Below are positions 36,407 through 45,200 of a stretch of DNA of 64,000 nt, piece after piece (position 1 is the first letter of the stretch; each line of letters starts with the position of its first letter). The notes beneath the pieces are model-generated. The model had not been told where the DNA came from. It searched no databases and worked only from the letters and a program-made list of their open reading frames with translations. Position numbers and translations under genes: made by a program. This stretch comes from Nostoc piscinale CENA21. Its GTDB lineage: Bacteria; Cyanobacteriota; Cyanobacteriia; Cyanobacteriales; Nostocaceae. The stretch lies in the NCBI RefSeq assembly GCF_001298445.1, contig NZ_CP012036.1, forward strand, positions 2,669,263 through 2,733,262, given 5' to 3'.

Positions 36407-36479
36407 TAAACTGTTTGTCCCAACTTTTCGCAAACTGGTTGTTAGGAATTAGTCAAAAATCGAGGAGATTAGGAGAATT

Positions 36480-36968
36480 ATGAAAACACCTTTAACGGAA
36501 GCGATCGCTGCTGCTGATTTACGCGGTTCTTATCTCAGCAATACCGAAATGCAAGCAGTATTTGGTCGTTTCAACCGCGCTCGTGCAGGTTTAGAAGCTG
36601 CGAAAGCATTTAGCAATAATGGCAAAAAATGGGCAGAAGCAGCAGCCAATCATGTTTATCAAAAATTCCCCTATACCACTCAAATGAGTGGCCCTCAATA
36701 TGCGTCTACTCCCGAAGGTAAATCCAAGTGTGTACGCGATATTGATCACTATCTCCGCACCATCAGCTATTGCTGTGTTGTTGGCGGTACTGGCCCCTTA
36801 GATGAATATGTAGTTGCTGGTTTAAGTGAACTCAATAGTGCTTTGGGTTTATCTCCTAGTTGGTATGTAGCTGCACTCGAATTTGTACGTGACAATCATG
36901 GTTTAAATGGTGATGTTGCTGGTGAAGCTAACACCTATCTCAACTATGCAATTAATGCTTTAAGCTAA
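36480..36968 (+). CDS. pecA: phycoerythrocyanin alpha subunit
   Basis: 162 residues, alpha-phycobiliprotein fold (MKTPLTEAIAAADLRGSYLS). The chromophore cysteine is Cys84 (KSKCVRD), where PecE/PecF attach and isomerise phycocyanobilin to phycoviolobilin. It forms alpha-beta monomers and trimers with PecB. AGGAG-like sequence lies just before the ATG. It shares the C-terminal SPSWYVAALEF region with CpcA. A long-range stem-loop follows the stop. Confidence 0.95.
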   Translation: MKTPLTEAIAAADLRGSYLSNTEMQAVFGRFNRARAGLEAAKAFSNNGKKWAEAAANHVYQKFPYTTQMSGPQYASTPEGKSKCVRDIDHYLRTISYCCVVGGTGPLDEYVVAGLSELNSALGLSPSWYVAALEFVRDNHGLNGDVAGEANTYLNYAINALS

Positions 36969-36978
36969 TACAAACTTG

Positions 36979-37062
36979 TGGGTCTTTGTCAATAGAAAAT
37001 TGCTCAATTAGTAGGGAAAACTTCTACTTTGATTGTTGCGTTTTTCTGCTGCCAAAGACCCA
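36979..37062 (+). promoter_or_regulatory. stem-loop between pecA and pecC
   Basis: TGGGTCTTTG (36979-36988) and CAAAGACCCA (37053-37062) are perfect 10-bp arms closing a 64-nt loop, ahead of the pecC ribosome site. It has the same position and layout as the cpcA-cpcC hairpin and probably sets transcript ratios by partial termination or mRNA processing. Confidence 0.75.
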
Positions 37063-37104
37063 AATTTATTGCTAACCAAAATTTCCAAAGGAGCGATATT
37101 CCAA

Positions 37105-37941
37105 ATGAGTGCTTCTGTTGCAGACCGACTAGCCATTAGAGATGAAATTGCCATTAAAGTAGAGCTACGCCAAAATTGGAGCGAAGACGAATTACAAAAA
37201 GTATTTCGCGCTGCTTATCAGCAAATTTTTGGTCGTCAAGGAATCTACGCCAGTCAAAAATTTACTAGTGCCGAAGCTTTATTGCGAAATGGCAAAATTA
37301 GCGTGCGGCAATTTGTAGAAACTTTGGCAAAATCTGAATTTTACAAAGAATGCTTTTTTTATAACAACTCCCAAGTGCGTTTTATCGAATTAAACTATAA
37401 GCACTTATTGGGACGTGCGCCTTACGATCAATCAGAGATTGCTTTCCATGTAGATTTATATGCTGCGCGTGGCTATGATGCAGATATTGAATCTTACATT
37501 TACAGCCCAGAATATGACAATGCTTTTGGGAATTCTGTTGTGCCTTATCATCGGGGATTTCAATCAATTCCGGGCATGAAAACCGTCGGCTTTAACCGTA
37601 TATGTGAGCTTTATCGCGGTTCTGGTAATAGTGATAATGCTCAAATGGGACGGAGAAATTCTCGCTTGCGGACGAAAGTTTCATTGAATTTATCTAATGG
37701 AATTTTACCTCCAACTTCCGCAGGTACAGGTTTTGCTTCAGCTGCACCAACTTTAATTAGTGCGGCTAAACGCGGAGATAGTCGGATGTTCATCATTGAA
37801 GCGATCGCCGGTACAATTGGTTCTAAAGCTTCAGTACGCCGTAGCCGCCAAGTTTACACTGTACCTTACGAACGTCTCTCCGCTACCTACCAAGAAATTC
37901 ACAAGCGTGGCGGTAAAATAATCAACATTTCGCAAGTGTAA
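37105..37941 (+). CDS. pecC: phycoerythrocyanin-associated rod linker polypeptide
   Basis: 278 residues from ATG 37105, chosen for the strong AAAGGAGCG ribosome site and the family N-terminus MSASVADRLAIRDE. Residues of about 20-150 are the phycobilisome linker domain (AAYQQIFGRQ, VRQFVETLAKSEFYK, ELNYKHLLGRAPYDQSE). The C-terminal 60 residues (FIIEAIAG to GGKIINISQV) are a CpcD-like domain. It joins phycoerythrocyanin hexamers to the distal phycocyanin of the rod. Confidence 0.95.
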   Translation: MSASVADRLAIRDEIAIKVELRQNWSEDELQKVFRAAYQQIFGRQGIYASQKFTSAEALLRNGKISVRQFVETLAKSEFYKECFFYNNSQVRFIELNYKHLLGRAPYDQSEIAFHVDLYAARGYDADIESYIYSPEYDNAFGNSVVPYHRGFQSIPGMKTVGFNRICELYRGSGNSDNAQMGRRNSRLRTKVSLNLSNGILPPTSAGTGFASAAPTLISAAKRGDSRMFIIEAIAGTIGSKASVRRSRQVYTVPYERLSATYQEIHKRGGKIINISQV

Positions 37942-37976
37942 ATTGAGAGCGAAAATCAGGAATTCTCTTTTTGATA

Positions 37977-38048
37977 GGGTGTGAGGGTGTAGGGGTATAA
38001 GGGTGTCAAAAAATCCCTACACCCCTACACCCTTAATCCCTTACACCC
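37977..38048. repeat. G-rich/C-rich telomere-like inverted repeat upstream of pecE
   Basis: Four G-tracts (GGG, GGG, GGGG, GGG with 4-5 base spacers, 37977-38004) are followed by complementary C-tracts. AGGGTGTAGGGGT (37984-37996) pairs exactly with ACCCCTACACCCT (38021-38033). It can form a hairpin or a quadruplex 9-80 bp before the pecE start. Confidence 0.7.
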
Positions 38049-38056
38049 TTTTCACT

Positions 38057-38829
38057 ATGACTATTACTAACTCTGCTGAACCCATTCTTTCACCAGAAAG
38101 TGCGATCGCGGCATTATCTAGTGAGGATAATCAAATTCGTTATTACGCTGCTTGGTGGTTAGGTAAACATCAAGTCCAAGCTGGCTGTATGGTATTGTGT
38201 GAGGCTTTGTTTGATGAAGGTTATCGCATTCCTGGTGGGGGTTATCCGCTACGCCGTCAAGCCGCCCGCGCATTAGGACAATTGAAAAATCCCCAACTGT
38301 ACCAGCGTTAGTAAAAGCGTTAGAGTGCGATGAGGATTTGCGTTTGAGGGAAACTGCGATCGCGGCTTTAGCTGCTATTGGTGACAAAAGGGCTGTGACT
38401 CCTTTGTTACATCTCCTAGAAACCAGTCAAGAACAACCTTATGAAGCCTTAATTGAAGCATTAGCGACACTCCAAGTTTGGTCAGCACGTCCGCAAATCG
38501 AAGATTTTTTGCAACATCCTTCGGAACGAGTTCAATGTGCTGCGGCACGATATATGTATCTGTTAACGCAACAACCAGAATACATTGAACGTATCGTCAA
38601 AAACCTTAACCACGACAATATGTATTTACGTTGGGCGGCTGTTTTTGACTTAGGTGCAGTTGGTCATCAACAAGCTATTCAGGCTATCTTAAAAGCCCAG
38701 GTTCCTAATAGTTTGAAGTTATTAAACTTAAAGCGTATTTTAGAAGCTTTGTTGGAAAGTCATAATTATGCCGAAGAGACAGTTTTATTAATTTTTCAAT
38801 CGGTAGATGATTTACTAATTCAACTTTAA
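38057..38829 (+). CDS. pecE: phycoerythrocyanin alpha phycoviolobilin lyase-isomerase subunit PecE (frame broken once)
   Basis: From ATG 38057 (MTITNSAEPILSPESA). HEAT-like repeats of the CpcE/PecE lyase family: RYYAAWWLGKHQ, YPLRRQAARALGQL, RETAIAALAAIGD. The frame is lost after LGQLKNPQ near 38291-38296; adding one base there (for example a fifth C) restores TVPALVKALECDED and a 257-residue protein. Unlike the other breaks in the window this one is a missing base. With PecF it attaches phycocyanobilin to Cys84 of PecA and isomerises it to phycoviolobilin. Confidence 0.9.
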
Positions 38830-39079
38830 AAATCAGAATAAATTTTTGAGATTAGTAATAGCAAGTAAAAAGTAAAAAGGGAAATCCATTCAAGAAACTT
38901 AAATTTTCTTGTGAGGTGGGTGTTCTCACACGCTCTCAATATGTTGTGGTCAGAATAACTGCCCCACAAGATAAATCATCAATTTTTTGCAAATTCCAAG
39001 GCAAAAAATTATTTTTTCCTGCTTTTTACTTTTTTACTATGCAATTTTACTATGCCATTTTTTATCAATGAGCAAAACC

Positions 39080-39715
39080 ATGAATGAGCAATTAATTTCT
39101 CAAATAAATCAGGCTGCAACACCAGAAGAAGCCATTACAGCAATTACCGCTATAGCTGTGAGTGATACTCCAGAAATAAACTCTATCAATGCTGTAATTA
39201 CAGCTTTAAGTCATCATCACCCAATGGTGAAAAATGCAGCATTAGAGGCGTTAGTTAAGTTGGGAAATGTAGCAGTAAAACCCTTAATTGCTGCTTATGA
39301 AACTTCTCGTGATCAGGGATTACAAGCGTATATTATTCAAGCTTTAGCTCAAATTGGTTCAACGGAAGCTATGGATTTATTAGCGGAAGTTTTGGGTACA
39401 ACTGTCGCAAATCATTGCCAAGGTAATGTGCGGCGAATTGCAGCACGCGGGTTAGGAAAAATTGCTAGCAATTCTCAAGATGCAGAAGTGATTGGTTGTG
39501 CACAAGAAAAGTTGATTTGGGCTTTGGTTTCTCCTGAAGATTGGGGACTGCGTTATGCGGCGGCTGTGTCTTTACAAGAAATAGCCACACCAACAGCAAA
39601 GGCGGCTTTACAAACTGCGATCGCACAAGAAGCCGATACTGTGGTGCGATCGCGCATAACTTTAGCCTTGGAGTCAGGGAAAACGAACAAATTACCCATG
39701 ACCTATGACCGATGA
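39080..39715 (+). CDS. pecF: phycoviolobilin lyase-isomerase subunit PecF
   Basis: 211 residues from ATG 39080 (MNEQLISQINQAATPEE); an ATG at 39068 is close. HEAT-repeat lyase of the CpcF/PecF group. Residues 111-116 read NHCQGN, the segment I associate with PecF isomerase activity and which CpcF lacks (compare 43651-44250). It acts as a heterodimer with PecE on PecA. It is the last gene of the pec cluster; the cpc promoter region follows. Confidence 0.92.
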   Translation: MNEQLISQINQAATPEEAITAITAIAVSDTPEINSINAVITALSHHHPMVKNAALEALVKLGNVAVKPLIAAYETSRDQGLQAYIIQALAQIGSTEAMDLLAEVLGTTVANHCQGNVRRIAARGLGKIASNSQDAEVIGCAQEKLIWALVSPEDWGLRYAAAVSLQEIATPTAKAALQTAIAQEADTVVRSRITLALESGKTNKLPMTYDR

Positions 39716-40279
39716 GAACCGTCTCTTGACCCTAAACCCAGCACTCACGAAAATGTTGCGAAATATTTATTTTATGTTTCTTCACAATAACCTTCCGGAT
39801 GCAAAAACTGGTGTAAAACAGCAATATCTTGCTCAGTAAGGGTTCCAAGAAGCTTAAGAAAATATTAAACACGCAATATTTCCGGAAAAAATTATCAAAT
39901 GTAAAGTTGTGTAACAAAAAAAAAGTGTACCTTCTCAGTTACAGCCCTTGTATGTAAAGGATTTGAGGTGGTTCTTATGACTGCAACTTATTTATTCACA
40001 ATTTGTAACAAATAAAGGATCTATAGCGTTGTATAAACATAAGCTGGAGGGGTAAATAACAGACAGAACATAAACAAGGCAATCAATTCGTAAAGTTTGC
40101 TGGTTTCTCATAAAACAAACCCTAGTTCTCATAATTTTCCTCATGAAGCAACAGGCGGACTTGAGAGCAGCAAAACGAGAAATGGTTACTTGGTCTGTTA
40201 GGTTCCATCCCAAATTGATAAAACATTACCAGTTTTAATCGAGACATCTCTCAACTAAGGAATTAGGAGATTAGAGTCC
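39716..40279. other. promoter and leader region of the cpc operon
   Basis: About 560 bp between pecF and cpcB. Phycocyanin operons usually have strong promoters and long leaders here. I see no gene; TCCGGA hexamers at about 39795 and 39880 are noted without interpretation. A ribosome site (AATTAGGAGATT) precedes cpcB. Confidence 0.5.
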
Positions 40280-40801
40280 ATGACATTAGATGTATTCACC
40301 AAGGTAACTTCTCAAGCCGATTCTAGAGGCGAGTTCTTGAGCAACGAGCAATTAGATGCTCTGTCTGCTGTTGTTAAAGATGGTAGCAAGCGCCTAGATG
40401 TTGTTAACCGCATCACAAGCAACGCTTCTGCGATCGTTACCAACGCTGCTCGTTCTTTGTTTGAAGAACAACCCCAATTGATTGCTCCTGGTGGTAATGC
40501 TTACACCAACCGTCGTATGGCAGCTTGCTTGCGCGACATGGAAATCATTTTGCGCTATGTAACCTACGCTATTTTGGCTGGTGATGCCAGTGTCCTGGAT
40601 GATCGCTGCTTGAACGGCTTGCGTGAAACCTACAGCGCCCTAGGTACTCCTGGTTCTTCCGTAGCTGTTGGCGTTCAAAAAATGAAAGATGCAGCTATCA
40701 GCATTGCTAACGATCCCAACGGTATCACCAAAGGTGATTGCAGTGCATTGATCTCCGAAGTAGCTGGCTACTTTGATCGTGCTGCTGCTGCTGTTGCTTA
40801 A
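40280..40801 (+). CDS. cpcB: C-phycocyanin beta subunit
   Basis: 173 residues (MTLDVFTKVTSQADSRGEFL). Chromophore cysteines are in AACLRD (residue 83) and KGDCSA (residue 154), the Cys82 and Cys153 of standard numbering, both carrying phycocyanobilin. The methylated Asn segment (GGNAYTNRRM) is present. First gene of cpcBACDEF-G. Codon choice (AAC, CGT, ACC, GCT) is visibly more biased than in neighbouring genes, as expected for a very highly expressed protein. Confidence 0.98.
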   Translation: MTLDVFTKVTSQADSRGEFLSNEQLDALSAVVKDGSKRLDVVNRITSNASAIVTNAARSLFEEQPQLIAPGGNAYTNRRMAACLRDMEIILRYVTYAILAGDASVLDDRCLNGLRETYSALGTPGSSVAVGVQKMKDAAISIANDPNGITKGDCSALISEVAGYFDRAAAAVA

Positions 40802-40880
40802 TAGCAGTCTAGAGTCTCAATACGAAAGTATTTAGGCAACCAGGTAAAAAGACTAAAAAATACCAAGGAGATTTGAAAAG

Positions 40881-41372
40881 ATGGTTAAAACACCAATTAC
40901 CGAAGCTATCGCAGCTGCTGATACCCAAGGACGTTTCCTGAGCAACACCGAATTACAAGCTGTTAACGGTCGTTATGTACGTGCTGCTGCTAGTATGGAA
41001 GCTGCTCGTGGTTTGACCTCCAACGCTCAACGCTTGATCGATGGTGCAACCCAAGCTGTTTACCAAAAATTCCCATACACCACCAACACTCCTGGCCCTA
41101 ACTTTGCTGCTGACAGCCGTGGCAAATCCAAGTGCGCTCGTGACGTTGGTCACTACCTCCGCATCATCACCTACAGCTTAGTAGCTGGTGGTACTGGCCC
41201 CTTGGATGAATACCTGATTGCTGGTTTGGCTGAAATCAACAGCTCCTTTGATTTATCTCCTAGCTGGTACGTAGAAGCTCTGAAATACATCAAAGCTAAT
41301 CATGGTTTGTCTGGTCAAGCTGCTAACGAAGCTAACACCTACATCGACTACGCTATCAACGCTCTCAGCTAG
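40881..41372 (+). CDS. cpcA: C-phycocyanin alpha subunit
   Basis: 163 residues (MVKTPITEAIAAADTQGRFL), bilin cysteine at residue 85 (KSKCARD). It pairs with CpcB in rod hexamers. AAGGAG lies 8 bp before the ATG. The CpcE/CpcF lyase encoded downstream attaches its phycocyanobilin. A stem-loop just after the stop separates the abundant cpcBA message from the linker genes. Confidence 0.98.
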   Translation: MVKTPITEAIAAADTQGRFLSNTELQAVNGRYVRAAASMEAARGLTSNAQRLIDGATQAVYQKFPYTTNTPGPNFAADSRGKSKCARDVGHYLRIITYSLVAGGTGPLDEYLIAGLAEINSSFDLSPSWYVEALKYIKANHGLSGQAANEANTYIDYAINALS

Positions 41373-41381
41373 ATAGTTTTC

Positions 41382-41444
41382 TGCCCGGAGAGGGATGCAA
41401 GTGCTGGATGGTAATCACCTAGCAGTTGGATCAAGCTCCGGGCA
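41382..41444 (+). promoter_or_regulatory. stem-loop between cpcA and cpcC
   Basis: TGCCCGGAG (41382-41390) pairs with CTCCGGGCA (41436-41444), a perfect GC-rich 9-bp stem closing a 45-nt loop, 9 bp beyond the cpcA stop. It probably stabilises cpcBA mRNA or causes partial termination, giving more CpcBA than linkers. Confidence 0.8.
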
Positions 41445-41601
41445 TAGTTTTATGTAGGGATAGGAAGAAGAATGCAGAATCCAGAATTCAGCATTGGTTA
41501 AATCTATTTATTCTGACTTCTGACTCCTGAATTCTTATTCAAAAAGCTTTTTAGAGCAAGCAGTAGGCGTAAACCGCCGAACATCAATAAGGGGATAAAA
41601 G

Positions 41602-42462
41602 ATGGCAATTACAGCAGCAGCATCTAGGCTAGGGACAGAGCCATACAGCGAAGCACGTCGAGTTGAACTGCGCCCCAACGCCAGCAAAGCAGAAGTCGAA
41701 GCCGTGATTCATGCCGTGTATCGGCAAGTCTTGGGTAATGATTACATCATGGCATCAGAACGTCTGGTAAGCGCAGAATCACTCTTGCGGGATGGAAACC
41801 TGACAGTGCGGGAGTTCGTGCGTAGCGTTGCCAAATCAGAACTCTACAAAACCAAGTTTTTCTATAACAGCTTCCAAACTCGTTTGATCGAACTCAACTA
41901 CAAGCATTTGTTGGGTCGCGCTCCTTACGATGAGTCAGAAGTTGTTCATCACCTCGACTTGTACCAAAACAAAGGCTACGACGCAGAAATTGACTCTTAC
42001 ATTGATTCTGTAGAGTATCAAAACAACTTCGGCGATAACATCGTGCCTTACTATCGTGGTTTTGAAACTCAGCCTGGGCAGAAGACAGTAGGTTTTAACC
42101 GGATTTTCCGGTTATACAGAGGCTATGCCAATAGCGATCGCGCCCAAGTAGAAGGTAAAAAGCCACGGTTAGCGCGGGAATTAGCGAGCAATCTATCATC
42201 TTCAATTATTGGTCCCTCCGGCAGCAATAGCAACTGGAGTTTCCGTGCAACAGCAGACTTAGCTCCGAAGCGGAATTTAGGCAATGCTGTTGGACAAGCT
42301 GATCGTGTTTACCGCATTGAAGTTACAGGACTTCGCAATCCCGGCTATCCGAGCGTGAGAAGAAGCAGCACCGCTTTTATCGTACCTTACGAACGGCTTT
42401 CTGAGAAAATCCAGCAAATTCATAAGCAAGGCGGCAAAATAGCCAGCGTTACACCAGCTTAA
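41602..42462 (+). CDS. cpcC: phycocyanin-associated rod linker polypeptide
   Basis: 286 residues. N-terminal linker domain (AVYRQVLGND, VREFVRSVAKSELYK, ELNYKHLLGRAPYDESE) and C-terminal CpcD-like domain (RVYRIEVTG, VPYERLSEKIQQIHKQGG). It fills the central channel of phycocyanin hexamers and connects rod discs. GGGGATAAAAG lies before the ATG. Its architecture is the same as PecC and it is the same length class (about 32 kDa). Confidence 0.96.
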   Translation: MAITAAASRLGTEPYSEARRVELRPNASKAEVEAVIHAVYRQVLGNDYIMASERLVSAESLLRDGNLTVREFVRSVAKSELYKTKFFYNSFQTRLIELNYKHLLGRAPYDESEVVHHLDLYQNKGYDAEIDSYIDSVEYQNNFGDNIVPYYRGFETQPGQKTVGFNRIFRLYRGYANSDRAQVEGKKPRLARELASNLSSSIIGPSGSNSNWSFRATADLAPKRNLGNAVGQADRVYRIEVTGLRNPGYPSVRRSSTAFIVPYERLSEKIQQIHKQGGKIASVTPA

Positions 42463-42507
42463 ATTGCTGCTAGAGGGATTGTAAACCAAACAGGAGATAT
42501 AGAAGTA

Positions 42508-42750
42508 ATGTTCGGTCAAACCACATTGGGTGCTAGTAGCGTTTCTTCATCTGCTAGTCGTGTGTTTCGCTATGAAGTTGTAGGCTTGCGGCAAAACTCC
42601 GAAACTGACAAGAATAAATACAACATTCGCAATAGCGGTAGCGTATTTATTACCGTGCCATACAGCCGGATGAATGAAGAATACCAAAGAATTACCCGTT
42701 TGGGCGGCAAAATCGTCAAGATTGAGCCATTAACTGCTGACGAGGAATAA
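42508..42750 (+). CDS. cpcD: small rod-capping linker
   Basis: 80 residues consisting of a lone CpcD domain: VFRYEVVGLRQNSE, FITVPYSRMNEEYQRI, GGKIVKIEPL. It caps the core-distal end of phycocyanin rods and so limits rod length. Ribosome site AGGAGATA lies before the ATG. It follows cpcC by 45 bp and precedes cpcE by 10 bp. Confidence 0.96.
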   Translation: MFGQTTLGASSVSSSASRVFRYEVVGLRQNSETDKNKYNIRNSGSVFITVPYSRMNEEYQRITRLGGKIVKIEPLTADEE

Positions 42751-42760
42751 TCCCCTGGCA

Positions 42761-43591
42761 ATGATAGAACCCAGTGGGGAGCAATTTTCCCCAAAGAACG
42801 GGCCACAGCTCACACCAGACCTAGCGATCGCTAACCTGCAATCATCAGATTTGAGTCTCCGCTATTATGCAGCTTGGTGGCTGGGCAAGTTCCGGGTTAA
42901 CAGAGCAGATGCTGTAGATGGGTTGATTGCCGCATTAAAAGATGAAGCCGATAGAACAGAACTTGGTGGTTATCCTCTGCGCCGGAATGCAGCTAGAGCA
43001 TTAGGTAAGTTAGGTGATGCCAGAGCAGTACCAAGCTTAATTGAATGCCTAGAATGTTCTGATTTCTATGTGCGCGAAGCTGCTGCTCAGTCTTTAGAAA
43101 TGTTGCGCGATCACACTGCCACACCAGCACTGATCAAAATGTTAGATGGGGGTGTAGCCGAGGCCGTGCAAGTACAGGGACTCCCTCATCTAACCCAGCC
43201 CTACGAAGCAGTCATAGAAGCCTTGGGCGCGATTCACGCCACTGAGGCAATTCCACTCATAGAGCCTTTCCTAGAGCATCCATTACCACGAGTACAATGT
43301 GCCGCCGCCAGAGCCATGTACCAACTCACACACAACCCCATCTACGGAGACAGGTTAGTGAAAATGTTGGCAACAGGCGATCTGAAATTGCGCCGCGTTG
43401 TCTTAGGGGATTTGGGTGCAATTGGGTATTTGGCAGCAGCAGAAGCGATCGCTCAAGCTCAGGTCGAAAATAGCTTCAAACTTATTGCCCTCAAAGGATT
43501 GCTAGAGCATCAATTAACAGACGAGTTAGAAGAACTTGCTGTATCTGATGACGCAATTCGGGTAATGAACTTGATGGATTCACTTTTATAG
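42761..43591 (+). CDS. cpcE: phycocyanobilin:CpcA lyase subunit CpcE
   Basis: 276 residues of HEAT-like repeats: RYYAAWWLGKFRVN, YPLRRNAARALGKLGD, VREAAAQSLEML, RVQCAAARAMYQLT. With CpcF it forms the heterodimeric lyase that attaches phycocyanobilin to the alpha-phycocyanin cysteine. It starts 10 bp after cpcD. It is clearly homologous to PecE upstream, so the two lyase pairs arose by duplication. Confidence 0.95.
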   Translation: MIEPSGEQFSPKNGPQLTPDLAIANLQSSDLSLRYYAAWWLGKFRVNRADAVDGLIAALKDEADRTELGGYPLRRNAARALGKLGDARAVPSLIECLECSDFYVREAAAQSLEMLRDHTATPALIKMLDGGVAEAVQVQGLPHLTQPYEAVIEALGAIHATEAIPLIEPFLEHPLPRVQCAAARAMYQLTHNPIYGDRLVKMLATGDLKLRRVVLGDLGAIGYLAAAEAIAQAQVENSFKLIALKGLLEHQLTDELEELAVSDDAIRVMNLMDSLL

Positions 43592-43650
43592 TCACTTGTC
43601 ATTTGTCCAAAGCTGATGACAAGTGACTATTGACCAATGACCATTGACCA
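43592..43650. repeat. TGACCAA heptamer repeats between cpcE and cpcF
   Basis: GTCACTTGTCATTTGTCC is matched by an inverted GACAAGTGAC copy, then come tandem TGACCAA/TGACCAT heptamers that end in the cpcF start codon. The cpcF initiation context is therefore made of repeat sequence, with no clear ribosome site. Confidence 0.7.
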
Positions 43651-44250
43651 ATGACTGAAGAACTAATTCGTGCCGTCGCCTTAGCAGATACACCAGCAAA
43701 AATGGTGACAGCAGTGCAGAACTTGGCAGCCACAAAAGATATAGCTGCAATTCCTACCCTGATTGCCGTGTTTGGATATAACAATCCAGCCGCAGCAGCA
43801 GTAGCCGCCACCGCCCTCACAGAAATGGGAGAAGCGGTAGTACCGCAGCTAATATCTGAAATTGATGACTATAACTATGGCGCGCGGGCTTATTCGATTC
43901 GCACTTTAGCGGCGATCGCAGACCCTCGTGCTTTAGATTTATTAGTTAGTGCAGCTGCTACAGACTTTGCCCCCAGTGTCCGCCGTGCTGCTGCCAAAGG
44001 TTTAGGAAACTTGCACTGGCATAAGCTAGATTTTCCTCAAAGCCATACAGCGCCCAAAAGAGCCTTAGAAACACTTATATTTATTTCTCAAGACTCTGAA
44101 TGGTCTATTCGGTATGCTGCTGTTGTGGGTTTACAAGCCTTGGCAAAAAATAGCGATTTGCAACAGCCTATTTTCGCCAGACTCAACGAAATGCTCACAG
44201 CCGATACCGAAAAAGCCGTCCGCGCTCGTGTGCAACTAGCTTATCGTTAA
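43651..44250 (+). CDS. cpcF: phycocyanobilin:CpcA lyase subunit CpcF
   Basis: 199 residues, HEAT-like repeats (ATALTEMGEAVVPQLI; YSIRTLAAIADPRAL; SVRRAAAKGLGNLHW). Partner of CpcE in chromophore attachment to CpcA. It lacks the NHCQGN segment of PecF, consistent with a lyase without isomerase activity. Its ATG emerges from a heptamer repeat array, which may weaken its translation. Confidence 0.93.
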   Translation: MTEELIRAVALADTPAKMVTAVQNLAATKDIAAIPTLIAVFGYNNPAAAAVAATALTEMGEAVVPQLISEIDDYNYGARAYSIRTLAAIADPRALDLLVSAAATDFAPSVRRAAAKGLGNLHWHKLDFPQSHTAPKRALETLIFISQDSEWSIRYAAVVGLQALAKNSDLQQPIFARLNEMLTADTEKAVRARVQLAYR

Positions 44251-44290
44251 TAAGCTTGTTTGTATACCATAAAACAAGGTAAAAGTAAAT

Positions 44291-45130
44291 ATGTCAATAC
44301 CACTACTTGAATATTCACCAAGTTCCCAAAACCAACGGGTAGAAGGCTACGAAGTACCTAACGAAGATACTCCAACTATTTATCGCTTATCTGCTGCTAT
44401 TGACGATACAGATATTGATGCCATTATCTGGGCAGCTTATCGGCAGATTTTTAGCGAGCATTTAATTATCAAAAGTAATCGCCAAAACTTCTTAGAGTCA
44501 CAACTGCGGAATCGGGCAATTAATGTCCGAGACTTTATCCGAGGCTTGGGCAAATCTGAAGTTTTCCGGACACAGGTAGCCGACATCAACTCCAACTACC
44601 GTTTAGTTGACATTATTTTGAAACGCTTCTTAGGACGGGCTGCCTATAATAAAGATGAAGAAATTGCCTGGTCAATTGTCATTGCCACCAAAGGTTTACA
44701 TGGGTTTATCGACGCATTGCTAGACAGCGACGAATATCAGCAGAACTTTGGTGATGATATCGTACCTTACCAACGCCGTCGCTTCAAAGATAGACCCTTT
44801 AACTTAGTTAATCCACGCTACAACAATTACTGGCGCGATCGTCAAACCCTCAACTTCCTGGGTGGCCGTTCCTTCTACAGCGCCCGCACCACAGGTTATG
44901 CCAGCAAAGAAGAAATTCGGCGTGTAATTCCCAGCAACTTCTTAGCAATGGCTGGCAAATTAATTACCGAGGAACGTAATTATCAACGCATAACCGCGTC
45001 CGTTGTCTCTCAAATCAAAGACATGAATATCCCCGACAACAGCCGTGAAGGTGGTACACCCCAACCAACAGTTAAACCCACAGCCGTTGCCCTACCTTAC
45101 CGTTATCTTCCTGGCACTAAGACAACTTGA
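44291..45130 (+). CDS. cpcG1: phycobilisome rod-core linker CpcG1
   Basis: 279 residues. The N-terminus MSIPLLEYSPSSQNQRVEGY and linker domain (IIWAAYRQIFSEH, VRDFIRGLGKSEVFR, LKRFLGRAAYNKDEE, VPYQRRRFKDRPFNL) are those of CpcG. It attaches phycocyanin rods to the allophycocyanin core. It has a soluble C-terminus with no membrane segment. First of four tandem cpcG copies. Confidence 0.93.
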   Translation: MSIPLLEYSPSSQNQRVEGYEVPNEDTPTIYRLSAAIDDTDIDAIIWAAYRQIFSEHLIIKSNRQNFLESQLRNRAINVRDFIRGLGKSEVFRTQVADINSNYRLVDIILKRFLGRAAYNKDEEIAWSIVIATKGLHGFIDALLDSDEYQQNFGDDIVPYQRRRFKDRPFNLVNPRYNNYWRDRQTLNFLGGRSFYSARTTGYASKEEIRRVIPSNFLAMAGKLITEERNYQRITASVVSQIKDMNIPDNSREGGTPQPTVKPTAVALPYRYLPGTKTT

Positions 45131-45196
45131 GTAGTCAGTAGTCAAAAGTCAGTATTAACAAATGACAAAGGACAAATGACAAAGGACAAATCCTAA
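45130..45196. repeat. heptamer repeats between cpcG1 and cpcG2
   Basis: Tandem GACAAAG/AATGACA units fill the 70-bp gap. They belong to the same repeat class as at 8259, 43592 and 63688. Confidence 0.7.
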
Positions 45197-45200
45197 AACT

